The notes below the pieces were generated by a model. The model did no database searches, was not told the origin of the DNA, and was given only the letters and a program-made list of their open reading frames with translations. Made by a program: the position numbers and the translations under genes. This document shows, one piece after another, positions 1 through 12,700 of a stretch of DNA of 64,000 nt. Source of the DNA: Pyropia haitanensis (lineage: Eukaryota > Rhodophyta > Bangiophyceae > Bangiales > Bangiaceae); assembly GCA_008729055.1 (NCBI GenBank), contig SDUX01000005.1, forward strand, positions 124,001 through 188,000, in the 5' to 3' direction. Each line of letters opens with the position of its first letter. The stretch's first letter is position 1.

Positions 1-589
1 CGATTGCGTTCTGCAGGCTTACAAACGTCAGGATGTCCATAGAGCCATATTGAACAGTGTTTCACTGTCACAGACGCCGCTGAGCTACAATACCCAGGGG
101 GAATGGTGAAGACATGGCGCCCCTCCATGTGGTCGTTCGGGGCTGTGCTCTCGCAGATGTCTGCAGACCCGCACTCAAGACTGGATAGAGCAAGTAAATA
201 AGGCTTGAGGGTCCACCTGGCCTGCTCGGTGGCGAGGAAGTGGTGAAGCGTGCGACCGGGCGAGGTGGAGGGGGGCGTCGGGCGCCGGCGCTTCAACAGT
301 TGAGAGTTGCCAGTTGCAAGTCGTTGACCAGGATGGGTGGTTTTCCAAATGTGGTACTCTCATGTTCAGCAAGAGTAAGTTTAGTCTTGACAGTTACAGA
401 TTTGCAGTTATTATCGTGTGACAGCCTATCAGAACAGAGGTACGGGACACTTGATTCGCCAAACAGGCAGAGAGATGTGCGTCAAGTCTGAGGTATACGT
501 ACTTTTGTATCCACATCGAATAATCGTGGGGTATAAGTTTTCTCACATACCTCTGCGTACAAGCAGCGTGGCAGGTCACCCCTCCCCCC
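1..589. other. Window-edge intergenic sequence
   Basis: Moderate-GC sequence with no ORF that resembles a known protein on either strand. The short ORFs here lack conserved motifs. No RNA gene or repeat was recognised. Confidence 0.5.
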
Positions 590-1317
590 GCACGGCGGCG
601 GCCGCTGCCGCCACGGAGGCAGCGGCGGCAGGCGGCGGCGGCGGCAGCCATTGCCGCCGCGGCGAGGGCGGGGGCGGCGGCGCCAGCCGCCACTGCGGCG
701 GCGGGGGCCGCGGCAGCGGCGATGGCGAGCGGTGGCGGCAGAGGCAGCGGGGGCAGCGGTGGCGAAGGGCGATGGCGGCGGCCGGCACTGCCGTGGAGGG
801 CGAAGCGGCGGCGGCCGGCAGCGACAGCGGAGGCGGCAACGGCAGCCGGAGCGGTAGCCAACCGCCAGGGGCGGCGGCGATGGTGACAGCGGCCGGGGCG
901 GCAGCCGGCCAGCGGCCGGCCGGACAGCAGGCCGACAGAGGTAGCCCGCGATTGGCGGCAAAAGGTAGGCGGCGGCAACCCTTTGGCAGCGGCAGCCTGC
1001 TGGCGGCGACCGGCAGCAACGGCGGCAGCGGCAGCGGCAGCCGGGGTGGCAGTAACCCGGTGAGGGCGGCGGCGGCGGGGGTGGCGGCCGGGGCGGCAGC
1101 CCGGGCGGCAGGCGGCCGGCGGCCGGCCAAGCAGGCGGCCGGCGGCGGCAGCCCGCCAGCGGCGGCAGCATGCCGGCGGCGGTAGCCGGCGGCAGCGGCG
1201 GCTGCCGGGGCCGGACCGGCGGCCGGCCGGCGGGGGCGGCCGGCCCCGGCCAGGGAGGCGACTGGCGGCGGCGGCGGTGGCGGCAGCGGCAGCCGCGACG
1301 GCGGCCAACCGGCGGAT

Positions 1318-1358
<41 letters not shown>

Positions 1359-1606
1359 AGTCCGGGCGGCAGGCGGCCGGCGGCAGGCCAGGTAGGCGGC
1401 CGGCGGCCGGCAGCAACGGCGGCAGCGGCAGCGGCAGCCGCGGCGGCAGAAGCCCGCAGCCGCGGGGGCGGAGGCGGTGGCGGCCGCGGCGGCGGGCGGC
1501 CGCGGCGGCGGGCGGCGGCGGCGGCGGTGGGGGCCGCGGTGGCGGCGGCAACGGCGGCGGGCGGCCGCGGGGGCGGCGGCGGCGGCGGCGGCCGCCGCCC
1601 GCCGCA

Positions 1607-1640
<34 letters not shown>

Positions 1641-2000
1641 GCGGCGGCGGCGGTGGCGGCGGCGGCGGGGGCGGCGGCGGCGGCGGCGGGCGGCGGGGGC
1701 GGCGGCGACGCCGGCGGGCGGCCGCGGGGGCGGCGGCAGCGGCGGCGGCGGCCGTGGCGGCGGGCGGCGGCGGCCGCCGCGGCGGCCGCGGCGGCGGCGT
1801 GTGTGGGCCGCGGTGGCGGGGGGCGCAGCGCGTGGCAGAGGAGCACGGGAGGCAGCTCGTGGCATGCGGGGCTGGGGTGGCTTCCCGTGACGGGGGCGGG
1901 GGGGGGCCGGCAGCACGGTCAGCGCCGGCCGGCGTGCTGGCGGCGGGGCGGGGGGGCGGGGAGGGGGGGGGGGGTGGCTGCCGCTGGCGGGACGTCGGTG
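590..2000. repeat. Imperfect GGC/CGG low-complexity repeat field with higher-order units
   Basis: About 1.4 kb made almost entirely of GGC, GCG and CGG triplets. All six frames are open over long stretches because the triplets exclude stop codons, giving poly-Gly, poly-Ala, poly-Arg or poly-Pro readings with no conserved motif. Above the triplet level there is a diverged unit of roughly 130-250 bases that recurs, recognisable by a GGCAGCGGCAGCGGCAGCC-like start near 835, 1020, 1280 and 1415, each followed by CCGGGGCGGCAG- and GGCGGCCGGCGGC-like segments. The long ORFs through it are therefore treated as non-coding shadows. A coding role for one frame cannot be excluded but nothing supports it. 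Confidence 0.7.
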
Positions 2001-2770
2001 GCGGGAACAGGGACGCGCCACCGCAGGGTAGAGTAATGGAGGTTCCCAATACAGGTCGGCGTAAGTAACTGCAAGTAGGTGAGAAGCCATACGTGTGTGC
2101 TGCTGGCGTCGCTGGCAGAAGATCCCAAACCCCGCCTCTGCGAGTTGGAGCACCGTGATCTAAGCCGGTTGATGGTGGTCCATGTACAGTCAGTCGATTT
2201 GGCAGCCAATGGAATCCGTGTATGCAGGGTCGGATTCTCGAAGGGTCGGATCCGACTCTGCCATTACCTCTGTTGTGGATACTGCTTCCCACGGACGGGC
2301 TTCCGGTCGCCACAGGGGTTGGTGCCCAAAGGAGAATGAGACTGGAACGCTGCCAGCCACACAGACTGCCGGCGCTGGCGGCGGACCGTCGACGCCCGTG
2401 GCATGCCACGTGGAGCGAGCACTAATGCCAAGACGTGAGCGCACAGTACTTGGACGAATAGTCGACCTGGGAGTTTCTCCAAAGTACAGGCGATGCACGA
2501 GGGGGTGGTCAAATGGCTACGTGGCCGCCGCGGAGGTGACCGCCCCCCAGCCCCGCACGCACCCGGCACGAGAAAAAAACAGGACCAAGAGAGAGGACAA
2601 TAGCACACTATACCAAACGCAAAGAACAACAGATAACAGCCGACAAGAAAACACTAAAGCCGATCGCAGCACCAGCGGTGCGACGCACAAGGCCATCAGC
2701 CCGCGCAAACCCGACCCCCCCAAAAAACGCCCCTCTACCCATCTCCGCCCAAGCAACGCCCCCCCCCGCC
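2001..2770. other. Region 3' of the SIN3 gene
   Basis: Lower-GC sequence after the SIN3 stop, probably containing its 3' UTR. A near-palindromic stretch around 2226-2262 contains GGGTCGGAT twice and then ATCCGAC. No conserved ORF was seen. Confidence 0.4.
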
Positions 2771-2931
2771 TCACGGGCGGCCGTCGCTGCTCGCAGAGGA
2801 CCCCCCGCCCGCCCCCCCCCCCTGGCGGCGCCCGTCCGCCGAGCTGGCCGACGCGCCGCCGCCACGGCGGCTGCCGCGGCGTGCCGCCGCCGCCGCGGGG
2901 CGGCGGTCACCACCGCCGCCGCCGCCGCCGC

Positions 2932-2962
<31 letters not shown>

Positions 2963-3653
2963 CCGCGGCGGCACAGCGCGGCGGCCGCCGCGGCGGCCCG
3001 CGTCCGCGTCGCCGCCGTCGGCGGAGCTGGCCTCCCGCGCGCCCGCCGCGCGGCCGCCGCCGCGGCGGTCGCTGCTGCCACCGCCGGCCGATGGGGACGA
3101 TGGCGAGCCGCGGCGGCCGCCACCGCCGCGGCCGCCGCCACCGCCACCCCCACCACCGCCGCCACCGCCACCGCCGTCACTGGCGCGGCCGGCCGCGCCG
3201 GCCGCGTCGCGCCCGTGGCCCGCCGTCGACGGCGGCCGCGCCGCGCGCGCCGGCGACGCCGACCGCCGCGCCGCGCGCGCCGCGCGCGCCGCCGCGGCGG
3301 CCGCCGGCGCCGGCGAGCCACTGCGCGAACCCGACCCGCTGGGCGAGTGTGGCGGCGACACGGGCGCGGCCAGGCGGGTGCGCGGAGGCGGCGGGGGCGC
3401 CGCCGCCGCCGCCGACGCCGACGCCGCGCCGGCGGCGGCGGCGTCGCCACCGCCGGCCGCCCCGCCGCCGCCGCCGCCGCGGCTGCTGCCGCCGGCGGCA
3501 CCGCGCGGGGGGGGGGCGGCCGCAAACGGGTGGGGCCCCTCCTCGTCGTCGCTGTCCGTGGCCTCCCCCATGAACCGCTGCATGTTGAGCAGCCGCTGCC
3601 GCCGCCGCGCCGGCGATGACCCGACCACGCCGTCGCCACCGCCATCACCACCG

Positions 3654-3684
<31 letters not shown>

Positions 3685-5257
3685 CACCGCGGCCGTCACC
3701 ACCGCCGCCGACGCCGCCGCCGCCGCCGCCGCCACCGTCGCCGCTACCAGAGGCGGCCGTGCCGTCGGCCGCGCGAGCCGCGACCGGCGCCGTTGAGGGC
3801 GGCGCGTCGGCGGCAGGGGGAGGCGACGGTGGCGGCGGCGGCGGTGGCGACGACGGCGCGCCGCCGGGCTCGGCCGGCGGCGGCGACTGCGGCGGCGTCG
3901 GCGCCGGCGGCGGAGGCGGCGACGGTGGCGGCGCGGCGGCGGCCACGGCGGCAGCGGCGGTAGCTTCGGCCGCCGCCGACGCGGCGGCGGCCGCGTTGGC
4001 CCAGCCGCGGAGCAGCTGGTCCAGCCGCTCGCCGCGGGCGGCCGCGTCGGCGCCGCCGCCGCGGCCGCCGCGGCCGCCACCGCCGCCGCCACGGTGCGGC
4101 CGCTGCGGCCGGTACAGGCTGTCCTCAGAGCCGTCCACGTAGTGGAGCTTGGCGCTCCCCACCGCCAGCCGGCACTCAATGCCATTGTGCATGACCACCC
4201 GCGGCGGCAGCGGCGGCGGCGGCGGCGGCGGTGGCCGCCCGTTGGCGCTCAGCGCGTCGGCGCCGGCCGCGGCGGCCGCCGCCGCCGCCGGGCGCGACCG
4301 TGCCGCCCGGCGGAGGATGCGGGCGAGGGCGGTGGTGAGTGGGCACGGCCACTCCCCGGCCGGGGCGCCCGCCGCCACGGCGGCCGCCGTGTCGGCTGCC
4401 GCCGTCGGCGAGCCGCCCGGCGGGGTGGCCCCGCCGCTGCCCCCCGAGCTGCCCCCTTCTTCCGACGCCCCGCCGCCGCCGACTGGCACGTCGCCCGGCA
4501 CGCTGCGGCCCCGCAGCCGCCGCCGGCGGGGCGGCTCCGCCGCCGCCGCGGCGGCCGCCATCGTCACAGGCGCCGCCGCCGGCGCGGCAGCGGCGGCACT
4601 GCCGCCGCCCCCCGCGCCCGCGTCCACGTCCATCGCCACGCCGTCCGTGCCGTCCGCGGCCGCCTCCCCAGGCTGCCCCACGCCCACCACCGCGCCGCGC
4701 GCGAGGGCGCTGGACCAGCCCGCGGCGGCAAAGCCCACGCTCGCTTGGACGGCGGCCCAGCCCGCGGCGGTGACGCCCGCCGCCGCGGCGGCGGCGGCCG
4801 GCTCCACCGCGCCGAGCAGGTGAACGACCAGGGCGCCCGCGCGGCGTTGGCGGGACCGCGCGTCCGCCGGAGGTCCCCCAAATGGGTCCGCTGGGGAGAC
4901 GGGCAGGTGGTGGCGGCGCTCGGCCGTCGCGGCCGCCGCGGCCGGCGGCGCGCCGCCGACGCGCTGCAGGCGGTACAGGTGGCCGCCGCCGCCCAGCGCG
5001 GCGACCAGCGCCAGCACCTCGGCCGCCGCGGCGGCGTGCGCCGCATCCGCGTCCGTACCGCCGTCGGCAGCGGCGGCGGCGGTGACGCGCCGGCGCTGGG
5101 CGTGAAAGAGGCCCACCAGTGCGGCCGTGCCGGCCGCGACGGCGGCAGTGGGCGCTACGGATCCGTTACCCCCACCACCGCCGCCATTGCCGTTGCCACC
5201 GCCGCCGTTGCCATTGCCATTGCCCCCAGTGCCGCTACCATTGCTACCATGACCATT

Positions 5258-5290
<33 letters not shown>

Positions 5291-6146
5291 GCCGCCGCCA
5301 CCACCAGACGCATACGCCGTGCGTAAGACGTCGAGCGCCGCCGACAGCCCCGACCCGCTGCCCCCCCCCTGCGCGTCGCGATCATGGGGTTGGCCAACGT
5401 GGAGGACACGTGCTTGGCCAGCCGCGCTACCGCCTTGTCCATCGTAAACACCGGGTACGAGTCTGGGCCGAGCAGCGCCCGCGTCGCGTCTTCATACTTG
5501 GGAGCCTCTAGGGCGCCCGTGAGGAAAGGCAGCAACGCGGTGTAAAAGTAGGTGTCCCACAGCACGGCCGTCAAGCGGTCTACCGAGGCCGCCACCACCC
5601 CCGGGGGGGCGCCAGGCACGATCGCGGCGGGGTCCACATGACCGACCGCCCCCATGCCACCGCCCGTGACGGGGTAGTCAACGCCGCCACCCGCGACGGG
5701 TGGCGTGGCCGAGATGGCCACCGCCGGCAGCCGAGCGCGACCGGGCAAGGCGGGCAGCTCGAGGCGGGCCGTCACATCCGCTGCCGCTGCGTTGCGGCGA
5801 GCCCGCGCGTGGCGGAGGCGGGCCTCGCGGAGGGCAAGCCCCCACGCGGCGCTCATGCGCTCCATCATGACGTGCTGCAGCCGCCACAGGATGTACATGG
5901 CGTCGTCGCCATACAGGGCCGGCCACGTTGATCGACCATCGCTGTCGGGCGCGCCAGCAGGTGGGGAGCTGCCCCGTACTGACGATGGGGACAGAGGCGG
6001 CACGACGCTCTGCTCGCCATTGACCAAAGACCCGCCGCCACAGCCGGCGGAAGCGCCAGTCTCCTCGGCCGCCCCCGCCGCCGCCGCCGAATCGGCGAGG
6101 TTGGTATCGTAACCAACGCCGCTCTCGCTCTCACGGTCGCTGCCGC

Positions 6147-6177
<31 letters not shown>

Positions 6178-9100
6178 AATTCCATTCATGCCGTCACCAC
6201 CGCCGGCGCCCGCGCCATCCCCGCCACCGGCATCACCTTCACGCGTGGCATAGGCCCCATTCCCTGCCCCTCCACATTCGTGGTTACCCAACGATCGCGC
6301 CGCCACCGACGTTGCAGACGACCGGTCCGCCGTTTCCTTGCCGTACGCCACCGCCACAGCCACGGCGGCCGGCGACAGCCCCCGCGTCGCCGTGTCTGCG
6401 GCGCCGGGTAGACGCACGCCCATCAGGCGCCCCACCAGCGTCTCGTACCGCGCATACACCCGGCCGGCATCGCGCGACGCGAGCGCCGCGTCGCCCGCCA
6501 AAGCGTTGCGCAGCATCGTCGCCACACGCGACAGCACGTCGCCCGCAGCCACCGCATCGTGGACCAGCGGGAGCTCCAGCGCCACCACCTCCCCCCGACC
6601 CGTAGACGCGGCCGCCTCGGCCACCGCCGCCACCGAGCCGGCCGCGTCGCTGCCTGGGGGCACCGCGTAGCCCCGTGCCGAGGTGGCGGCCGCCTCCCGC
6701 ATGGACGTGGACGCTACCGGGTCGGCCATGTCAGCAAGGAGCATCCGGGAGGACAGCTCCTTGCGGTCAATCGCCTTGAAGAGGGTCGCCCGGTGGTCCA
6801 ACGACGCACGGTAGTTGCGTTCCGACACGTCACGCCAGTCGCGGTGCATCGACGACCGCGCCCGCCGCCACGCCGCGTCCTTTTGGCGAAGCCGCGCGAG
6901 CACAACTGGCACCGCCACCGCCGGGTTGGTGCGCACCTGGTCCACCACCTCCGCGCCATGCTCCCCGTACAGGCGCTCGATGGACCGAAAGTGGACAGAG
7001 CCGAGCGCCGAAGCGGCCAGCGCGTGCCGCGCCGCTTCGGCCGGCGGCAGCGACGCCACCGACGCGGCGATGGGCGCCAGCTTGGCAATCGTCGCCGCGT
7101 TGGTCTCAATGACCATATCCAGCTCGTAGCGGTCGTCCTCACACCTGTGCAGGGAGTCCTCTGCCGGATTACGCCGCGCGTGACGAAAGCTGTAGTCCTC
7201 CGACCCGGTCGGCACGGACACCCACTTGTCGTTGAGCGTCGCCCGCTCCAGCGCCGTCCGCGACGCGGCGGCGGGCGACCCAAACGACGGCGGCAGCCGC
7301 TTGTACGACGCGGTGCACGTCTCGGTGCACTCGGCGGCGATCTCCGACATGGGCTTGGTCCGCCACACCGCCCGCCGCTGCTCCTCGTCGGGGTCTTCGG
7401 GCGCGGCCGTCACGGCAGAGCCCGCCGCCGCCACCCCCGCCGCGTGCGCGCCGAGGCGCTCATCGCCGCCGCCGCCCACGGCCGCCGCACCGCCGACGCT
7501 GGCCATCCCGGCGGGCCCGCCGGCGCTACCACCGCCGGCGCCAACAGCCGCGCCGCCGCCGCGGGCAGCAGCCACAGTGCCGCCCACCCCAGCACCAGCC
7601 GGCCCGCCTAGCCCGCCGTCGTCACGCTGGGCGGGCCGCAGGAAGGCGCGAATGTCAGCCAGCAGCACCGGGCGCATGCACAGCAAGTCATCCAACAGTT
7701 GCAGCAGCTCCGTGTGGCTGATGATGCACTGTGAGAAGAGGGACATGGTCTTGATGATGTCCCGGTAAATGGCGGCGCCATCCCCAGGGCCGAGCCGCCC
7801 GCGGACGCTGCGGAAAAAGGCAAGCTCCTGGATGGACCGCGCAGGGCTCGGGCCCGCCGCCGCCGTCGCGTCTGCGCCACCGCCCACGCGAGAGCTCGTA
7901 GACGCCGCCGTGCCCGACCGGCGGTGAGGGGACACGGGCGGCGGGCCGCCGGGGGGCGGCCCGCCGCCGCCGCTGGCCGTGACGGCGGCCGCCGCCGCCG
8001 CCGCCGCGCCCGCAACAGTCGCCGCGACCGCGGGACCGCAGGCCGACGAGAGCGCCGCGGACGAGGCCGGCGCGTTGGTCGTCACCGTTGCAGCCGCCGC
8101 CGCCCGTGGCGGCGGGGCGGGGCCGCCCTTGCCGGCCGGCCCAGCCACCCGCGGCCGCTTGACCGGCGGCTGCGACGAGTGGGAGGTCGGCCCCGCGGCA
8201 GCGGCGGCGCCGCCCCGCGACGTTGACGGCAGGTGGGAGCTGGCGCTCTGCTCCACCAGCGGCTTGTCATCCGAGCCACCGGCCGCGCCAGCGCCCGCCC
8301 GCCCGCCGGCGGCGCGCGACAGGGACGAGTCGAACTTGGCGGTACCCCCGCCCGGCATGGGCGGAAGGAAGCTCTCAAACGCCTCGAGCAGGTCCGGGTG
8401 GTCCCGAAACACCGACGCGAACGTCGAGTGCACCTCCCGCGGGTCACACACGTCCGTGTCCTGCGCGTCGTAGCCGCGGAGGACCGTGAGGAACCGGTTG
8501 TACGCGTCGTCCGCAGCCCCGCCACCGCCGGCCCCGTCGCTGCTGGCGCCACCCAGGCGCTGCTTGATAAGGTTCACGTACGAGAGGGCGCGGTCAAACT
8601 CCTCCTGCCGCCGCATCGCCTCCGAGTCGGCAGACTCCCCGCGGCTGCCGCCGTCATGGCGGTCAGAGGCCGCCGCCCCAGCCGGCGACGCCGCCACCGC
8701 TGCTGACGAGCCCGAACCCGCCGGACGCTTGCCCGCCTTCCGTGGCCCGGTGACCGCACGCGGATGACCGCCAGCACCCCCGCCGGTCGATGCGTGGCCC
8801 GCGCCACCCACGTCGGCGGACGAGCCCTCGGTTCGGGAGGTGGGCGCCCCATCGTGCGGTCCGTGACCCGCCCCAGCCGCCGCCACAGGCGCCACGGCGG
8901 GTCGCCGCGGCGGCGGCTGGATGCCCGAAGAGACCCCGGCCTTGCCGCCGCCGCCGCCGCCGCCGCCAGCCGCGGCGCTAATGCCAGCGGCGCCGGCCTT
9001 GGGTCGCGGCGGCACCGCCACTGGCAACGCGCGGTGGCCCGCCTCGGCCTTGACCGGCTGCGATGACGATGATGCAGGGGCGGCAGCTGCCGCCACCGAC

Positions 9101-10741
9101 GGCCCCCCAGGCGCCAGCGGGGCCGCAGGTGCGGCGGGTGCCGCTGCCGCGGGGCCATCAAACACCGAGCCTTCGTTGAGGACGTTGAAGCCCTCGGGCC
9201 CGAGGAAGCCAGTCTTGCTCCCCCCCGTCAGCGGGTCCTCCCGCACCTGGATGACAAAGCCCGGCGGCAGGAAGGTGTTGAAGCCGAGGATGAGGTTGCG
9301 GTGACCGCGAAAGAGCCCCGACACCCGCTTGATCACCTCCGTCGTGTCGATCGACTGCGCCTTAAAGTCCTTCATGATGTCCAAAAAGTCATTGTAGACG
9401 TGCGGCTGCTCGCTAAACTGGGCCTTGACCTGCTCCAGGTAGGCCAGCGCGTCCTCCACCTTGAGCTGCCGGCTCGCCACGGGCGACCCAGCGGGTGGGG
9501 GCGGCGGGGGGGGAGGCGGATGCGGCGCAGGAGCCACCGGCGGGCCCACGCCCGCCCCGGCCGCCGCCACCCCCGCTGGCGGTGGTGGCGGCTGCATCGC
9601 TCCAGCGGAACCGCCGCCACGGTCCAGCTTGACGTCTTTCCGCGCCTCTGCCGCGTAGCCACGACCACCGCCGCCGCCGCCGCCACCGCCGGCCGCCCCG
9701 GCCGCGGCGATCGGTGGCGGCGGCGCCCCGTCGCGCTTGGCCGGCACCCCCCCCTCGGGCAGCCGGCCACCGCCGCCGCCGCCGTCGTCACGGGCAGGGC
9801 CAGCCGCCGCGTCGGCGCGGCGGACCTTGGCGGGCTCCTCCCGGCCGCCCGCAGGGGCGGCGGAGGCCTTGCGCTTCTTGGCCCCCCCGCCGCCGCCACC
9901 GTGACCGTCTGGGGCGGCCGCCACCGGCGGCGGCGGCGGTGGCGGCGGCGGCGGCGGTGGCGGTGGTGGTGGTGGTGGTGGCGGCGGCGGCAGCGGGTGG
10001 GCCTTGTCTCCATACCCGCCGGCGGCCATGGCGCCAGCAGCCGCGCCGGCCGGGACAAAGCGCCCGTCCGCGAGGCGGCCGCCGCCACCGCCCCCCACCG
10101 CCGCGTCGTAGACGGGCCGCGCCGCGGCGGCTGGCGCCGCCAATCCCGCCTCGCCGTCGGCGGCGGGCACGCCCTTGGCCGCCGGCGCGGCGGCGGCCTT
10201 GGCGGCCGCCTCCTTTTTGGGCGGCGGCGGGGGTGGGGGGGGGGGTGGCGGCGGCGGCGGTGGTGGCGGGGGTGGCGGCGGCGGCGGTGGGGGCGGCGGC
10301 GGCGGCGGCGGCGCGCCGACGGGCGCGTACATGCCCCCCGGCGGCACCCCCACCACGTACCCCACGGGTGGCGGTGGCAGCCGGACGCCCGCGCCCAGCC
10401 CGACCGGCAACAGGCGCCGCGGTCCGGGGGGGACGGCGCCCGCCGCGGCGGCCGGCCCGACACTGCCGCCGCCGCCGCCGCCACCGCCTCCGCCACTGCC
10501 GCCACCGCCGCCGCTGGCACCGCCGCCGCCGCCACCGCCGCCACCGCCGCCGCCGGCCGCCGCGGGCCGGCGGAGGAGCGCCGCCGGCAGCGGCACGAGC
10601 GGCCGATCCGTCCGCGGCGGCACGACCGACTTGAACGACCGCGGCGGCGGCGGCTGCGACCGTGGCGCCGCGCCGCCGCCGCCGCCGCCAGCGTGATGGC
10701 GGTCCCCGGCGGTGGCGGGCGACGCGGAGCGGCCGCCGCGC

Positions 10742-10782
<41 letters not shown>

Positions 10783-11132
10783 GCCGCCGCCACTGCCGCC
10801 ACCGCCCCCACCGCCGCCGCCCCCACCGCCGACACTGGCAGCCGACGGCGGCGGCGGGCGGTGCGCCCAGCCACCACCGTCGACGCCGTCACGCGGGGCC
10901 AGGCCGCCAGCGGGGCCGTCGGCACCCCCCCCCCGGGGGGGTGCGGCGCCGCGCCCGCGTCCGGGTGGTCCCCCCCGCCCTCCCGCGGGTGCCAGCCGCG
11001 GGGCGGCGGCGGCGCCCACGGGCGGCCACCCATCAGCGGTGGCGGCGGCTTGCGCCAGCCGCCGCCGTCCGCGGCGCCGCCGCCGTCGGCCGATCCGGCG
11101 TGCGGCCGCGGGGGCTCCATGCCACCCCCCCC

Positions 11133-11167
<35 letters not shown>

Positions 11168-11498
11168 ACCACCGCCGCCACCGCCGCCGCCACCACCGCC
11201 GCCGTGGCCACGGCGGCCGGCGGCCAGCGGCGGCGGCGGCGGCGACGCGGCCGGCACGCCGCCCCGGTCGCCGCCGCCGCCGCCGTGGCCGCTCTTGGGC
11301 GGCGGCGGCGCCAGCCCCCCCCCGCGGCCGCCGTCGGCACCCCCCCCGCGGCCGCCCAGCGGCGCGTAGTGGGGCCGCGGCAGCCGCGCCGCGGCGGCGG
11401 CGGCGCCGCCAAACGCGCGCGTCAGTGAGGACGGGCCCAGGGCGCCGCCGCCGCCACTACCCGCACCGCCACCACCACCACCGCCGCCGCCGCCACCG

Positions 11499-11540
<42 letters not shown>

Positions 11541-11773
11541 GGGCCACCATCCTTGCTGCCGCCGCCGCCGCCGCCGCCGCCGCTGCCGCCGCCACCATAC
11601 CCCCCCCCCCCCCCCACTCCGCTCTTTGGCAGCCGCCGCCGCGGCCGCCGCGGCGCCCGGCGGCGGTGGCCGCCTCCGTGGCGGCGGCGGCGCCGCGACG
11701 CCGCGGGGTGGCGGCGGCGGCGGCGGCGGGGGGGGCGGTGACGCGGCGGCACGGCCGGCGGCGCTGCCGCCAT
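2771..11773 (-). CDS. SIN3: SIN3-type transcriptional corepressor scaffold (frame interrupted at homopolymers)
   Basis: SIN3 is the nuclear scaffold that ties DNA-bound repressors to class I histone deacetylases. Three paired amphipathic helix domains are visible: PAH1 around 9465-9245 (starting VEDALAYLEQVKAQF), PAH2 around 8605-8360 (FDRALSYVNLIKQRL, ending FESFLPP), and PAH3 around 7830-7640. The histone-deacetylase-interaction region follows at about 7360-6700 (CTASYKRLPPSF, then DSLHRCEDDRYELDM, an exact family hallmark). The SIN3 C-terminal domain is at about 5910-5390 (ILWRLQHVMMERM, then FTMDKAVARLAKHV) and continues near 4180-4100 with a YVDGSEDSLYR segment. The best ATG is at 11773. 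The frame changes at C/G runs near 11728-11735, 11600-11615, 11125-11134, 10925-10941 and 5361-5369; joining across them gives one continuous Gly/Pro/Ala-rich protein of nearly 3000 residues, about twice the usual SIN3 length. Family is certain, the exact N-terminus and tail are not. Confidence 0.9.
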
Positions 11774-12700
11774 CGGGCGCGCGGAGGGGCACGCCCGTCA
11801 TCGCGGAAGAGCAGCGAGAGTGGGGAGGGGCTGGGTGAGGGGGGGGAGGGGGGGGAGCGGCGCGAAGCGACACACGGCACCGCGCGCGCCGGCGCCGCGC
11901 GCGACGCGGTGCGCTGCAGGCAGGGGGGAGGCAGAAGCGGAGACGGCGGGTGGCAGCCGAGGGAACGGTGGGTGGAAAGGGATGGTAGGGGAACCGCGTC
12001 CCGCCGCGGGCGCGATGCGCAAGGCCAAGGGAACACGCGCGGAGGGGCGGGACGCGCGGGCGTCGATACGGAGGGAGACGCAGCGCTGGCCCGCGGGGTG
12101 GGGGGATGGGGCGCTGGGAAAACGGGCGCGGGACGGTCACGCTGCGAACGCCGGGTGTGCGCGGGGGGGGAAGTGGGCTGGCGCGGGGGCCGGGACCAGA
12201 TGCCGCCCGAGGGTCGCCGCGGCCGACAAGTGGCGCCTTGACCTTTCGATCGATACCCAAAACGCCGCTTGCGTTTTTGGGGCAGGGCTCGCAGCCACTT
12301 GCTGAAGGAGGAGGTGGTTAAATCCCTCACAAGTGGTGCAGGATTAGTGTGACAAGTCCAAGCTTGTTGTCGAAAACTGGACTTGCAATGGACACGCGTC
12401 AAGATGTTGACGACTGTATTTCTTATCGGTAGTATTTGACTAGTGCATTTCCATGTACATCTCCTCTGGAACACAGTGTAGTGGGGCGCATGTCGCGGCA
12501 CAAGCTCTTGTCCTCTGATCGCAGCACCCGACCAAATCCGAATCAATTGCGACTTGGCCCCAGTGGAACACGGGCTGGGTCTGCGGATCACAGATGCGAG
12601 GGGGGTGTTGGCACCCACATCGCACGTGCCCCCGCCCCACGCGAGGCATGAGCTGCGCGTCGGTGAAGGCGGTGTGGTGGCGGCGAAGGACGTGGTGCGG
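11774..12700. other. SIN3 upstream region and lower-GC spacer
   Basis: 11774-12240 is G-rich on the plus strand and probably holds the SIN3 promoter and 5' UTR. A CCCAAAACGC...GCGTTTTTGGG imperfect hairpin lies at about 12256-12283. 12280-12640 is clearly lower in GC. No conserved ORF was seen. Confidence 0.4.

Noticed and set aside
394..2409. Very long minus- and plus-strand ORFs of 450-670 codons
   Set aside because: They exist because GGC-type triplets contain no stop codons; all frames are open at once and none shows a conserved motif.
9301..11838. 845-codon plus-strand ORF opposite the SIN3 gene
   Set aside because: It is the antisense shadow of SIN3 coding and low-complexity sequence; the minus strand carries PAH1 and conserved segments.
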